Of a DNA stretch of 64,000 bases, positions 27,180 to 36,015 are shown in pieces. The position numbers were made by a program, and so were the translations under genes. Positions within the stretch are counted from its first letter, which is position 1. Every line of letters begins with the position of its first letter. The stretch comes from Bacillus sp. 1780r2a1 (GTDB taxonomy: Bacteria > Bacillota > Bacilli > Bacillales > Bacillaceae_H): assembly GCA_024134725.1 (NCBI GenBank), contig CP099863.1:3035258-3099257 (forward strand), written 5' to 3'. The notes beneath the pieces were generated by a model that had not been told where the DNA came from, did no database searches, and saw only the letters and a program-made list of their open reading frames with translations.

Positions 27180-27386
27180 TTACGACAGAATTTGACCTGG
27201 GTAATATTTTTTGTCTAAATAATGCTGAGGATCTGTGCTTAAAATACGGACAATTTGCTGTTGATTGTATTCATTTTCTTCTACAAGCATAGAAATGCCG
27301 TTATACTGCATCATTTTTTGCTTTGGAAGCTCTTGCGTTGTATCAGGATAAATTAGCTCTTGGGGCATCATAGTATACAAAATCAT
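27180..27386 (-). CDS. ylzJ: Small conserved protein YlzJ
   Basis: A 68-residue protein of the YlzJ family, seen in this place in Bacillus genomes. It begins [14 protein letters not shown] and contains [33 protein letters not shown] spread over its second half, with no catalytic motif. The start overlaps the tepA stop by 4 bp (ATGA), so the two are translationally coupled. A terminator follows. Function unknown. Confidence 0.85.
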   Translation of the reverse strand: MILYTMMPQELIYPDTTQELPKQKMMQYNGISMLVEENEYNQQQIVRILSTDPQHYLDKKYYPGQILS

Positions 27387-28144
27387 TGTAATAATTGGTT
27401 CTCCTGTTGATGTTGATTGTTCTGTTCAATGAGCTCATTCAGCTTTTTAATAGCTTGACCTACCCCGCCAACTTCATCAATCAATCCGTATTCAACTGCA
27501 TCAGCTCCCACAACATTCGTTCCAATGTCTCGTGTTAGGTTCCCTTTTGAAAACATAAGTTCTTTAAACTTTTCTTCAGTGATATTGGAATGATGCGTAA
27601 CAAAATTCACCACTCGCTCCTGCATCTTATCCAAGTATTCAAATGTTTGAGGTACGCCAATGACTAAGCCCGTCAAACGAATCGGGTGTATTGTCATTGT
27701 CGCAGTACCAGCAATAAAAGAGTAATGAGTGGATACCGCAATTGGAACTCCAATTGAATGGCCTCCTCCAAGCACAATTGATACTGACGGTTTTGAAAGA
27801 GAAGCAATCATTTCAGCAATTGCTAAACCAGCTTCTACATCTCCACCTACTGTATTTAAAATAATTAATAATCCTTCAATATTAGGGTTTTGTTCAATCG
27901 CTACAATTTGCGGAATAACATGCTCATATTTTGTCGTTTTATTTTGAGGCGGTAGCTGCATATGTCCTTCTACTTGCCCTACTATTGTTAAGCAGTGAAT
28001 CTTTGAATCCTGTGGCATCTGTGCAACATTTGTTTGTCCTAGCTGCTGAATTTTATCTAAAATACCACCTTTAGTATTATCTTCACCTTTTTCAGGTTGC
28101 TGTGGTGCTGTTTCCGAAGAATTCATCTCATTGGGTTCAAACAT
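27383..28144 (-). CDS. tepA: ClpP-like serine protease TepA
   Basis: A 253-residue cytoplasmic protease related to ClpP/SppA (translocation-enhancing protein; TepA degrades spore small acid-soluble proteins in B. subtilis). The active-site serine lies in [14 protein letters not shown] and a histidine in [12 protein letters not shown]. The N-terminal ~60 residues are a polar, Gln/Glu-rich tail. The start is ATG 28144 (MFEPNEMNS), with AAAGGAGC six bases upstream; the open frame reaches 28222 but no ribosome site is there. It is coupled to ylzJ. Confidence 0.92.
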   Translation of the reverse strand: MFEPNEMNSSETAPQQPEKGEDNTKGGILDKIQQLGQTNVAQMPQDSKIHCLTIVGQVEGHMQLPPQNKTTKYEHVIPQIVAIEQNPNIEGLLIILNTVGGDVEAGLAIAEMIASLSKPSVSIVLGGGHSIGVPIAVSTHYSFIAGTATMTIHPIRLTGLVIGVPQTFEYLDKMQERVVNFVTHHSNITEEKFKELMFSKGNLTRDIGTNVVGADAVEYGLIDEVGGVGQAIKKLNELIEQNNQHQQENQLLQ

Positions 28145-28340
28145 AGTTTTGCTCCTTTCCAACAATAATATTGTTAGTATGAGCTTTTCTTTTTTATTAA
28201 ATCCATCGCTTTTATAATTCATGCTGTTTCCTAATAAAAAGAATCTAAATACTTCCTTTTCAAGGGCGAATCCTGGCTGTTTTAAACAAGTTAAGATGAA
28301 AGTACAAGTTCACTCCGTTACGCTGCAGACACTCACTTAT

Positions 28341-28397
28341 TTTCCTAATCAACAAAAAATCCGATCTATTGAGAGTTAACTTTCAATAGATCGGATA
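28341..28397 (-). terminator. rnjB terminator, first copy of a repeated cassette
   Basis: Minus-strand 14 bp stem ATCCGATCTATTGA (28359-28372) / TCAATAGATCGGAT (28383-28396) with GTTAAC in the loop, followed by TTTTTTGTTGATTAGGAAA. The tail and stem ends recur after mlpA at 35911-35971. Confidence 0.9.
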
Positions 28398-28430
28398 TGT
28401 CATTACCTTTACCTTCCAGCCTCTTAACTA

Positions 28431-30092
28431 TTATATTTCCATAATAATTGGTAAAATCATCGGCTTACGTCTTGTTTTTTCATATAAAAACTGGTTTAGG
28501 GCTTCGCGCATTTTTAATTTTAAAGATGACCATTCAATCACTTTTTCTTCCATGCACTTCGCTAAAATCTCTTCAACCACTTTTCCTGCTTCTGTAAGTA
28601 ACGCTTCCGATTCTCTCACGTATACAAACCCTCGAGAAATAATTTCTGGTCCTGCCACAACAGTACGCTGCTTTTTATTAATTGTAACCACCACTGTTAA
28701 AATTCCATCTTGTGAAAGCAGACGACGATCGCGCAAGACAATATTACCAATATCACCAACACCTAACCCATCTATTAACGTGTTCCCCGCATAGATGCGC
28801 CCTGAAGGCTGCATGCGCCCATCTTTATACTCAATTACATCACCTTTATCAAGCACAAAAATTTGATCATCACTTAAGCCTATTTCTTTTGCAATTTTTT
28901 CATGTGACTTTTGCATACGATATTCGCCGTTTACAGGGATTAAGTATTTAGGATTCATTAAGTTTAACATGAACTTTAGCTCTTCTTGACTGCCGTGTCC
29001 AGAAGCATGAACTTGCTTTTGACTATGAACGACGTTTGCTCCTAAACGGCTAACAATATCAATTACTTTAGCAAAGATTACTTCATGACCAGGAATTGGC
29101 GTTGCAGCAATTAACACCGTGTCATCTTTTTTCACTTGAATAAATTTATGAGATTGTTTGGCCATACGATGTAATGCTGCCATCGGCTCTCCCTGATGGC
29201 CTGTCGTTAATACAACCGTTTCATGCTCAGAAATATCACGAAGCTTTTGCACAGGCACAATTAAATCTTCAGGTATCGATAAATGGCCAAGCTCCACTGC
29301 AATTTCAATCGTTTTCATCATACTTTTCCCAACTACAACTAGCTTGCGATTGGTTTCATAAACCGCTTGAATTACTTGCTGAATTCGCTGGATGTTTGAG
29401 CTATATGTCGCTACAATAATGCGTCCTTTTGTATGATGGAAAAGCGAAGCAATTTCTTGACCAATTACAGCTTCAGAAGTTGTATAGCCTGGCTTTTCAG
29501 CATTGATACTATCAGATAGGAGGCATAACACCCCTTGTTCACCAATCATGGCCATTTTTCCGATATCAGGTTTTTTTGATAACCGATTTTGATCAAAAAT
29601 AAAGTCTCCTGTATGTACGATTGCACCATGTGAAGTATGCAAACAAATGCCTACTGAGTCAGGGATGCTGTGGTTTGTTCGAAAAAATGAAACGCTTACG
29701 TTCTCAAACGAAAGGCGTGTTGACGAACTAATAACATTTAATAATGAGAAACCATTTGATCCAACTTCTTTCATTCTTTCTTTGACTAACGCAAGAGTAA
29801 ATTCCGTTCCATATACGGGTACTTCAAGTTTTTTTAAAATAAATGGAATAGCACCAATTTGCTCTTCGTGACCATGCGTTAAGAAAATAGCTTTTACGCG
29901 TTCCTTATTTTCAATTAAATACGAAATATCTGGAATCACCATATCGATTCCAAGCATATCCCCGCCTGGAACCTTTGCTCCTGCATCTAGTACGTAGATA
30001 TCATCGTTCAATTCAACGATATACATATTTTTACCAATTTCTCCTATGCCACCCAAAGCTGAAATTTTAATATTTTCTGTCTTTTTATTCAA
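28431..30092 (-). CDS. rnjB: Ribonuclease J2
   Basis: A 553-residue metallo-beta-lactamase/beta-CASP RNase. The metal motif reads FLTHGHEEQIGAIPFIL, where RNase J1 has HGHEDHIGG; loss of the D and H is the hallmark of the J2 subunit, which has weak activity and works with J1. Later motifs VHTGDF and HASGHGSQEE are present, as is the C-terminal oligomerisation domain. The start is TTG 30092, with GGGAGG eight bases upstream. A sigma-A promoter lies about 55-80 bases upstream and a strong terminator follows. Confidence 0.93.
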   Translation of the reverse strand: MNKKTENIKISALGGIGEIGKNMYIVELNDDIYVLDAGAKVPGGDMLGIDMVIPDISYLIENKERVKAIFLTHGHEEQIGAIPFILKKLEVPVYGTEFTLALVKERMKEVGSNGFSLLNVISSSTRLSFENVSVSFFRTNHSIPDSVGICLHTSHGAIVHTGDFIFDQNRLSKKPDIGKMAMIGEQGVLCLLSDSINAEKPGYTTSEAVIGQEIASLFHHTKGRIIVATYSSNIQRIQQVIQAVYETNRKLVVVGKSMMKTIEIAVELGHLSIPEDLIVPVQKLRDISEHETVVLTTGHQGEPMAALHRMAKQSHKFIQVKKDDTVLIAATPIPGHEVIFAKVIDIVSRLGANVVHSQKQVHASGHGSQEELKFMLNLMNPKYLIPVNGEYRMQKSHEKIAKEIGLSDDQIFVLDKGDVIEYKDGRMQPSGRIYAGNTLIDGLGVGDIGNIVLRDRRLLSQDGILTVVVTINKKQRTVVAGPEIISRGFVYVRESEALLTEAGKVVEEILAKCMEEKVIEWSSLKLKMREALNQFLYEKTRRKPMILPIIMEI

Positions 30093-30142
30093 TTCTGTTT
30101 CCTCCCAAAATCATAGACCCGTCCATAATCTCATTTGTTTTC

Positions 30143-30172
30143 ATTATAACTGATGACAGAATTGGAATACAA
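30143..30172 (-). promoter_or_regulatory. Sigma-A promoter for rnjB
   Basis: Minus strand TTGTAT (30167-30172), 18 bp spacer, perfect TATAAT (30143-30148). Confidence 0.6.
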
Positions 30173-30202
30173 GAAATTTCATCCATGCTTTTCTAATGAG
30201 TA

Positions 30203-30243
30203 AAAAAGCCTCCTGCATTCTTTTATGAATGAGGAGGCTTTTT
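30203..30243 (-). terminator. dapA terminator
   Basis: Minus-strand stem AAAAGCCTCC / GGAGGCTTTT with an inner CATTC / GAATG extension and T residues. It closes the asd-dapG-dapA operon. Confidence 0.9.
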
Positions 30244-30244
30244 A

Positions 30245-31117
30245 TTATAGTGAGTTAAGCATTTTTCGTAATGATTCACGCTCAGGTTCAGTTAAAGGTA
30301 CAAGTGGTAGTCTTACAGATCCTACGTCTAACCCTTTAAACTGTAGAGCTGTTTTTACAGGTGTTGGACTTGGAGCAGAGAAAAGAGCTTTCATAACGGG
30401 CAATAATTTACCATGTACCTGAGCTGCTTCTTTTATCTTACCAGCTTCGAATGCTGATACCATAGCCTGCATCTCATTACCTAATACGTGTGATGCCACA
30501 GAGATAATACCATTACCACCAATTGATAATACTGGCAACGTTAAACCGTCATCGCCACTATAAAGTGCAAAGTCATCGGCAGTATTGTTAATGATAGCGG
30601 TCATTGCATCAAGATCTCCACTTGCATCTTTAATTGCTACCACGTTTGAAAGCTCTGACAAGCGTACAATTGTAGTAAGCTCCATGTTAATCACAGAGCG
30701 ACCTGGAATATTATAAAGCATCACAGGAAGCTTTGTACTTTCTGCAATTGCTTTAAAATGCTGATATAAACCTTCTTGATTTGGTTTATTGTAATACGGC
30801 GCAACAATCATTACCGCATCTACACCAATTTCTTCAGCTTTTTTTGTTAGCTCAATCGATGCATACGTGTTGTTACTACCAGTTCCCGCTACTACTGGAA
30901 CACGGCCTGCTACTACTTTTACTGAGTGTCTAAATAGAGCTAGCTTTTCTTCTGTGGACAACGTTGGTGATTCACCAGTTGTTCCAGCAATGATTAAAGA
31001 ATCTGATCCATTCTCAATCAAATAGTTAATTAACTGTGTTGTTTTTTCAAAATCAATATTTCCCTTATGATCAAAAGGGGTTACCATAGCCGTTGCTACT
31101 TTACCAAAATCAATCAT
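30245..31117 (-). CDS. dapA: 4-hydroxy-tetrahydrodipicolinate synthase
   Basis: A 290-residue TIM-barrel enzyme that condenses pyruvate with aspartate semialdehyde, the first committed step to diaminopimelate, lysine and dipicolinate. The Schiff-base lysine is in VVAIKDASGDL, the tyrosine in LYNIPGRS, and GTTGESPTLS binds pyruvate. The start is ATG 31117 (MIDFGKVATAM), with AAGGAG seven bases upstream; the frame extends 18 codons further. It is last in asd-dapG-dapA, next to the spoVF genes that use its product. Confidence 0.96.
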   Translation of the reverse strand: MIDFGKVATAMVTPFDHKGNIDFEKTTQLINYLIENGSDSLIIAGTTGESPTLSTEEKLALFRHSVKVVAGRVPVVAGTGSNNTYASIELTKKAEEIGVDAVMIVAPYYNKPNQEGLYQHFKAIAESTKLPVMLYNIPGRSVINMELTTIVRLSELSNVVAIKDASGDLDAMTAIINNTADDFALYSGDDGLTLPVLSIGGNGIISVASHVLGNEMQAMVSAFEAGKIKEAAQVHGKLLPVMKALFSAPSPTPVKTALQFKGLDVGSVRLPLVPLTEPERESLRKMLNSL

Positions 31118-31158
31118 GTTTTCACTCCTTGACGTTCGATTATCTCCATTAGTAAACA

Positions 31159-31188
31159 ACTCCATCAACAATATTCGATTGATGGAGT
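31159..31188 (-). terminator. Hairpin between dapG and dapA
   Basis: Minus-strand perfect 10 bp stem ACTCCATCAA / TTGATGGAGT with a ten-base loop and a short TTGTTT tail. Likely an attenuator or processing/stability stem. Confidence 0.55.
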
Positions 31189-31197
31189 CTGTTTAAT

Positions 31198-32424
31198 TTA
31201 TTGAGTCACTTTTGATAAATCAAAAGCACTGTGAAGAGCATTGACTGCTTTCTTCAAGTCCTCTTCTTTTACAAGTACCCAAATTGTTGTATGACTATCA
31301 GCTGATTGTAAAATTTGAATTCCTTCGCTTGCAAGCGCCGTTACAATTTTAGCTGTTACGCCAGGCACACCAGCAATTCCTGCCCCTACGGTAGATACCT
31401 TAGCACAATTGCGAATAACAGAAGGCTCGTAACCGAGCTCTTGTAAAACCGCAATTGCTCTATCTGTTGATTCTTCAGTAACAGTGTACACAACACCTTT
31501 TGGTGAAATATTAATAAAGTCCACGCTAATCTTTTCCTGAGCCATCGCTTTAAATACTTCAGCTTGCGTGTCGTAATAACCGTCCTTACTAAATACCTTA
31601 ATTTGCGTCACATTGGACACGTGAGCAATTCCTGTTACCAGACGCTCTTGTACATCGCTTCCACGCTGCTGAGCTGCACTATGGGACGTTACTAGTGTAC
31701 CTTCAGAATCAGCATAGGTTGAACGTACGCGCATTGGTACTTTTGCCTGCATAGCAATTTCAACAGCTCTTGGATGAATCACCTTTGCACCTTGATATGC
31801 CATGTTACAAATTTCATTATATGTCACAACCGATAGCGGTCTTGCATCTTCAACAATGCGTGGATCTGCTGTCATTACACCTTCAACATCTGTAAAAATG
31901 TCAATGTATTCAGCTTGTAATGCAGCTCCTAAAGCAGACGCAGACGTGTCGCTGCCTCCTCGACCTAACGTTGTTGTATCTCCGCTTTCGTTTGCTCCTT
32001 GAAAGCCTGTTACTACTACGACATCATACTCTTCTAATTCTTCTATTATACGATCACATTTCATTTCAAGAATCTTGGCATTAGTAAAGTCACTATTCGT
32101 GATAAACCCAGCCTGAGCACCATTCAAAGCTGTAGCTTTTATGCCGTTTTCGTTTAATAAGTTAGTGAATACAACGGAAGAAATTAATTCTCCACAAGCC
32201 ATTAACATATCTAACTCTCGTTTATTCACAGAAGCCTTATTGCCATTAACAAGTGATAATAGCGTATCTGTTGCATACGGCTCACCTTTACGCCCCATTG
32301 CAGATACAACTACCACTACTTTGTAACCTTCTTTTTGTGCATTTTTCAGATGATGAATAGCACGTTCTCTTCCTTGTTCATTACGAACGGAAGTTCCTCC
32401 AAATTTTTGGACGATGATTTTCAT
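31198..32424 (-). CDS. dapG: Aspartokinase I (DapG type)
   Basis: A 408-residue aspartate kinase, the first step of the aspartate family pathway. The N-terminal kinase domain shows VQKFGGTSV and TTLGRGGSDTSASALGAAL, and two ACT domains occupy the C-terminal ~150 residues (TQIKVFSKDGYY, STVGAGIAGVPGVTAKI). The B. subtilis counterpart is feedback-inhibited by meso-diaminopimelate. The full-length and the downstream internal alpha/beta arrangement as in LysC is not evident here. The start has GAGGTG five bases upstream. It lies between asd and dapA. Confidence 0.94.
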   Translation of the reverse strand: MKIIVQKFGGTSVRNEQGRERAIHHLKNAQKEGYKVVVVVSAMGRKGEPYATDTLLSLVNGNKASVNKRELDMLMACGELISSVVFTNLLNENGIKATALNGAQAGFITNSDFTNAKILEMKCDRIIEELEEYDVVVVTGFQGANESGDTTTLGRGGSDTSASALGAALQAEYIDIFTDVEGVMTADPRIVEDARPLSVVTYNEICNMAYQGAKVIHPRAVEIAMQAKVPMRVRSTYADSEGTLVTSHSAAQQRGSDVQERLVTGIAHVSNVTQIKVFSKDGYYDTQAEVFKAMAQEKISVDFINISPKGVVYTVTEESTDRAIAVLQELGYEPSVIRNCAKVSTVGAGIAGVPGVTAKIVTALASEGIQILQSADSHTTIWVLVKEEDLKKAVNALHSAFDLSKVTQ

Positions 32425-32464
32425 ACTTACACCTCATTAATACTCTGAAACACGCTAGTTGCGC

Positions 32465-33508
32465 TTATTTTACTAAGCCAAGCTTAATAAGTGACTCTGC
32501 AATTTGTACAGAATTCCAAGCTGCACCTTTTAATAAGTTATCAGATACAATCCACATATGGAAGCCATTTGCATGATCTAAATCTTTACGGATACGACCA
32601 ACGAATACTTCGCGCTTGCCTACGCAGTCTGCAGGCATTGGATATACTTGATTCTCTGGGTCATCTTGTAAAACGATACCAGGTGCATCAGCTAGTAATT
32701 TTTTCACATCAGCTACCGTTGCATCATTGTTTTCAATTTCAATATAAACTGACTCTGAATGTCCTGTAACAACCGGTAAGCGAACACAAGTAGCAGCTAC
32801 TGGTAGTTCAGGCATGCTCATAATTTTTTTCGTTTCGTTAATCATTTTCATTTCTTCAAATGTAAAGCCATTATCTTGAAACTTATCAATTTGAGGGATA
32901 GCATTAAAAGCGATTTGATAATGCTTTTTGTCTCCACCAACTGGTAAGATTTCCGGTGTAAATTCTTTTTCGTCCAGGATTGCTTGTGCTTGTTCTTTTA
33001 ATTCATTAATTGCTGCCGCACCCGCACCTGAAACAGCTTGATATGTCGATACAATTACTTTAGATAAACCATATTTTTCGCGCAGTGGTTGCAGTGCTGC
33101 TACCATTTGGATTGTTGAACAGTTTGGATTTGCAATGATTCCATTATGTGCTTTTAGTGCTTCTTCGTTTACTTCTGGCACAACTAAAGGTACATTTTCA
33201 TCCATACGAAATGCGCTCGTATTATCAACTACGATTGCTCCACGCTTCACTGCTTCTGGCGCTAATGCCTTTGAAATGCTACCTCCTGCGCTAAATAAAG
33301 CAATATCTACTCCTTCAAAGCTTTCTGGCTTTGCTTCCTGAATGATTACCTCTTCTCCATTATAAGTTACTTTCTTACCCGCTGAACGAGCTGAAGATAG
33401 TAATGTTAATTTACCAATTGGAAAATTACGCTCTTGTAGAGTTTTTATCATTTGTTGCCCTACTGCACCTGTTGCTCCTACTACTGCTACATGTAATTCT
33501 CTTGTCAT
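32465..33508 (-). CDS. asd: Aspartate-semialdehyde dehydrogenase
   Basis: A 347-residue NADPH-dependent enzyme that reduces aspartyl phosphate to aspartate semialdehyde. [12 protein letters not shown] binds [16 protein letters not shown] carries the catalytic cysteine, and [11 protein letters not shown] is in the substrate region. The start is ATG 33508 (MTRELHVAV), ten bases after GGAGG; the frame extends nine codons further. It heads asd-dapG-dapA, downstream of the spoVFB hairpin. In B. subtilis a promoter precedes asd; I could not place one with confidence. Confidence 0.96.
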   Translation of the reverse strand: MTRELHVAVVGATGAVGQQMIKTLQERNFPIGKLTLLSSARSAGKKVTYNGEEVIIQEAKPESFEGVDIALFSAGGSISKALAPEAVKRGAIVVDNTSAFRMDENVPLVVPEVNEEALKAHNGIIANPNCSTIQMVAALQPLREKYGLSKVIVSTYQAVSGAGAAAINELKEQAQAILDEKEFTPEILPVGGDKKHYQIAFNAIPQIDKFQDNGFTFEEMKMINETKKIMSMPELPVAATCVRLPVVTGHSESVYIEIENNDATVADVKKLLADAPGIVLQDDPENQVYPMPADCVGKREVFVGRIRKDLDHANGFHMWIVSDNLLKGAAWNSVQIAESLIKLGLVK

Positions 33509-33596
33509 TTTAATACCGCCTCCAACAATTTTCAACTACTCAACATTTTTCTGCATATACTGACTATTTTAACATAATACCTTATTTTATTGCGCT

Positions 33597-33636
33597 AAAG
33601 AAGAGAAGATTTTAAAATCTTCTCTTCTTTTTTTAC
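33597..33636 (-). terminator. Terminator after spoVFB
   Basis: A 15 bp near-perfect palindrome built on AAGAAGAGAAGATT / AATCTTCTCTTCTT. The longer T-run is on the plus strand; the minus-strand tail is CTTCTTTAG. It separates the dipicolinate genes from asd. Confidence 0.7.
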
Positions 33637-33693
33637 CTTTGACAGAAATATGTTCTTAAAATTACTTTATGATGCGGCGCGCTACTTTGTTTC

Positions 33694-34287
33694 TTAATCG
33701 CGAAAACGCTCCACGATAACAGGTTGAATTTGTTTCCCTTCCAATGCCGCATACACTGTATCAGAAAGCATCGGCATACGAGCTACCATTGAATTTGGTT
33801 TTGAAACGGGATCATCTTGACCAAATGGAATAAAGTAAATGTTTTTAGTTGACATGAGTCGCATTAAGTTTACACCATTTAGACCCAATGCGTCATTGGT
33901 TGAAATACCTAATACAACAGGCTTATTATTACGTAACGTTGCTTTTGCAGCCATTAGAACGGGAGATTCAGTCATAGCATTCGCAAATTTACTCATTGTG
34001 TTTCCTGTAATAGGAGCAACTACCATACAATCTAATGGGATTTTCGGTCCTAAAGGTTCCGCTTTTACAATGGTATTGATGACAGAATTGCCGGTAACTT
34101 CTTCAATTTTTCGAATCCAATCTTCTCCATCTCCAAAGCGAGTATTTGTTGATTGAACAGTATAGGATACAACAGGCATTACTTCCGCTCCTAGGTTGAC
34201 AAGCTTTTCAATTTCTGGCATTACTGCATCGTACGTACAGTGGGAACCCGTTAATCCAAAACCAATTCTTTTTCCTTTAAGTGACAT
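33694..34287 (-). CDS. spoVFB: Dipicolinate synthase subunit B
   Basis: A 197-residue flavoprotein-like subunit (UbiX/flavodoxin-like fold) of dipicolinate synthase, made in the mother cell. It begins MSLKGKRIGFGLTGSHCTYDAV and contains DCMVVAPITGNTMSKFANAMTESPVLMAAKATLRN spread over residues 80-125. With subunit A it oxidises the DapA product to dipicolinic acid, which with Ca2+ fills the spore core. The start overlaps the spoVFA stop by one base (TAATG), with GGAGG upstream. Lies next to asd-dapG-dapA. Confidence 0.95.
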   Translation of the reverse strand: MSLKGKRIGFGLTGSHCTYDAVMPEIEKLVNLGAEVMPVVSYTVQSTNTRFGDGEDWIRKIEEVTGNSVINTIVKAEPLGPKIPLDCMVVAPITGNTMSKFANAMTESPVLMAAKATLRNNKPVVLGISTNDALGLNGVNLMRLMSTKNIYFIPFGQDDPVSKPNSMVARMPMLSDTVYAALEGKQIQPVIVERFRD

Positions 34288-35186
34288 TATTGTTTTTCCT
34301 CCCTTTGATCAGCAGCTTCTTTCAGTAACGTCACAATGACATTGGCAACGATTTGTCCTGCTGTTTTTGGTGCTACGATTCCAGGAAGTCCTGGTGCTAG
34401 AATCGCTTTAATTCCTCTTTTTTCAGCGTAGCGAAAATCTGTACCTCCAGGCTTTGATGCAAGATCCACCACAAGAGCATGAGTTGGAACATTTGCTAAG
34501 ACACTGGATGTCAAAACTGGATATGGAATTGTATTAATACAAATATCACTATCCATTATTTCTTGAGCTAAATCGTTTAAATGAAATGATTTTAAGCCCA
34601 TTTCACTAATGCGTGCTAAATGCTCTGATTTACGCGCACCAACCTTTACATTTGCTCCTAAAGCAGCAAACGAGCGCGCCACACTCATTCCCACTCTTCC
34701 TAATCCAAGAACGGATATATTTGCTCCATGTATTGTAAAGTCTGTATGTTGAATAACCAGCATAATTGTTCCTTCAACTGTTGGAATTGAGTTGTAGATA
34801 GCAACATCATCCCGCTCAAATAGCTGGACGAGAGTTCGATTTGTCTTTTGAACAAGGTTATTTAAATAATCATTACTGATTCCTGAATAAATTGTACAAT
34901 GTGCAGGAGTACTAGCTAAGATCTCTTCTGTTAAAATTACTTTCTCATTTGAAAAGATGGTATCGACTTGCCCTTCATGATTTGTACCTGGTACAGGCAA
35001 AATAATGGCATCGACATCGAAAAAATTCAGTTCATCAATTTGATATTTTGTCGCACCAGTAAAGCCGTGATCAAGCTGATCAAACCCTATAAGCGATGTT
35101 TTTGCATCTAATTGGATGAGCTTTCGTATGACCTCAAGCTGTCTTGCATCACCACCAATGACAGCTATGTGCAAATCCGTTAACAT
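34287..35186 (-). CDS. spoVFA: Dipicolinate synthase subunit A
   Basis: A 299-residue Rossmann-fold dehydrogenase-like subunit. The first part (LHIAVIGGDARQLEVIRKLI) and the NAD(P)-binding motif (NISVLGLGRVGMSVARSFAALG, near residue 155) are visible, with DLASKPGGTDFRYAEKRGIK towards the C-terminus. The start is ATG 35186 (MLTDLHIAV), eight bases after GGTGA; a GTG four codons earlier is the alternative. It is first in the spoVFA-spoVFB pair, and a candidate sigma-K promoter lies about 110-130 bases upstream. Confidence 0.96.
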   Translation of the reverse strand: MLTDLHIAVIGGDARQLEVIRKLIQLDAKTSLIGFDQLDHGFTGATKYQIDELNFFDVDAIILPVPGTNHEGQVDTIFSNEKVILTEEILASTPAHCTIYSGISNDYLNNLVQKTNRTLVQLFERDDVAIYNSIPTVEGTIMLVIQHTDFTIHGANISVLGLGRVGMSVARSFAALGANVKVGARKSEHLARISEMGLKSFHLNDLAQEIMDSDICINTIPYPVLTSSVLANVPTHALVVDLASKPGGTDFRYAEKRGIKAILAPGLPGIVAPKTAGQIVANVIVTLLKEAADQREEKQ

Positions 35187-35293
35187 GTGTCTGTTCACCT
35201 TCTTTAATATTAAATAGAGACGTCTAGTTCTTTAAAATTATAGATATCATAGAATCATTCATTACCATTAGATACCTATTGCTTTTTCTTCAA

Positions 35294-35321
35294 CATAATA
35301 TGTAAACAAATGAAAATCTGT
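35294..35321 (-). promoter_or_regulatory. Candidate sigma-K promoter for spoVFA
   Basis: Minus strand -35 core AC (35320-35321), 17 bp, then CATATTATG (35294-35302). This matches the sigma-K pattern AC ... CATANNNTA except for the last base. spoVF is a sigma-K operon in B. subtilis. Confidence 0.4.
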
Positions 35322-35361
35322 GAATCTTTCTCTGCATTGTATGACAAATATTCGCGTACAA

Positions 35362-35392
35362 AAAAAGCATGGCTACCAACAGCCATGCTTTT
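35362..35392 (-). terminator. ymxH terminator
   Basis: Perfect 12 bp stem AAAAGCATGGCT / AGCCATGCTTTT with a six-base loop and T residues, directly after ymxH. Confidence 0.9.
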
Positions 35393-35395
35393 ATA

Positions 35396-35650
35396 CTATT
35401 CAATTGTTGTATTTTCGTATTGTTCTAAATTAACGATAACCATGTCCGTTCCTATCTTTTCAATATGAGACCATGGTACTCTTACATCGTTGCCTTGCTT
35501 ACGGAAACCAAACCATTTCATAGAAGGAATTAATAGCGCTTTTATCTGGCCTTGCTCATTAAACTCTAAGTCCGTTTGTCCCAGGATCCCAAGACGTTCT
35601 GCCCGCTTTAAATCTACAATTTCTTTGCCGCTTAGTTCACTTAGCCTCAT
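35396..35650 (-). CDS. ymxH: YlmC/YmxH-family PRC-barrel protein
   Basis: An 84-residue PRC-barrel-like sporulation-associated protein (YlmC/YmxH family). It begins MRLSELSGKEIVDLKRAERLG and holds DLEFNEQGQIKALLIPS and VPWSHIEKIGTDMVIVNL. No enzymatic motif. The start has GGGGGAG seven bases upstream. It is in its usual place between mlpA and spoVFA. Function is unclear; members are often co-expressed during sporulation. Confidence 0.9.
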   Translation of the reverse strand: MRLSELSGKEIVDLKRAERLGILGQTDLEFNEQGQIKALLIPSMKWFGFRKQGNDVRVPWSHIEKIGTDMVIVNLEQYENTTIE

Positions 35651-36015
35651 AAATCTCTCCCCCTTATAACTAGTTTATCAATGAACATAGTAAAAACATG
35701 ACAAAAAAATGAAAAAACCTGGGACAAAACGAAATGTTTCTTTCTCAAAGGCTAACTTTGTCTTTACTAACGTAGTTAGGTTAATAATAACTAGTTCGTT
35801 CCATTGCGCTTTACCTACTGACTTTCTTTTGGGAGGAACTTGAGCCTTTCTTGTAGTTACCGGAGGAGTCATGTGTCTTACACTTCATTCTATCGATTCT
35901 CTAAAATCAGTTTCCTAATCAACAAAAAAATCCGAACTATAAAAGAGTCGTTAACTCTTAATAGTTCGGATAGATTATTGACTGAACTACTCATGTTTCA
36001 GCCGCTTTCCAACTC
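35651..36015. repeat. Gene-free region with mlpA terminator and a probable dispersed repeat
   Basis: No convincing gene. A 64-codon frame on the minus strand (35678-35872) has no proper ribosome site and its translation is unlike its neighbours. The stretch following the terminator in the direction of transcription (GAATCGATAGAATGAAGTG, then CATGACTCC ... GGCTCAAGTTCCTCCC ... GGTAAAGCGCAATGGAACG) resembles an intergenic repeat I recall from Bacillus genomes; that recollection is not verified. The right part is the mlpA terminator. Confidence 0.4.
35911..35972 (-). terminator. mlpA terminator, second copy of a repeated cassette
   Basis: Minus-strand stem ATCCGAACTAT (35961-35971 arm) / ATAGTTCGGAT (35930-35940 arm) with inner AAGAGT / ACTCTT pairing and GTTAAC in the loop, then TTTTTTTGTTGATTAGGAAA. 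Same layout and tail as at 28341-28397. Confidence 0.9.

Noticed and set aside
30092-33508. Lysine riboswitch ahead of asd-dapG-dapA
   Set aside because: The gap upstream of asd is short, largely taken by the spoVFB terminator and the ribosome site, and shows no L-box-like conserved segments.
35678-35872. 64-codon minus-strand open frame beginning MTPPVTTRKAQV
   Set aside because: No suitable ribosome site, composition unlike neighbouring genes, and the DNA looks like an intergenic repeat following a terminator.
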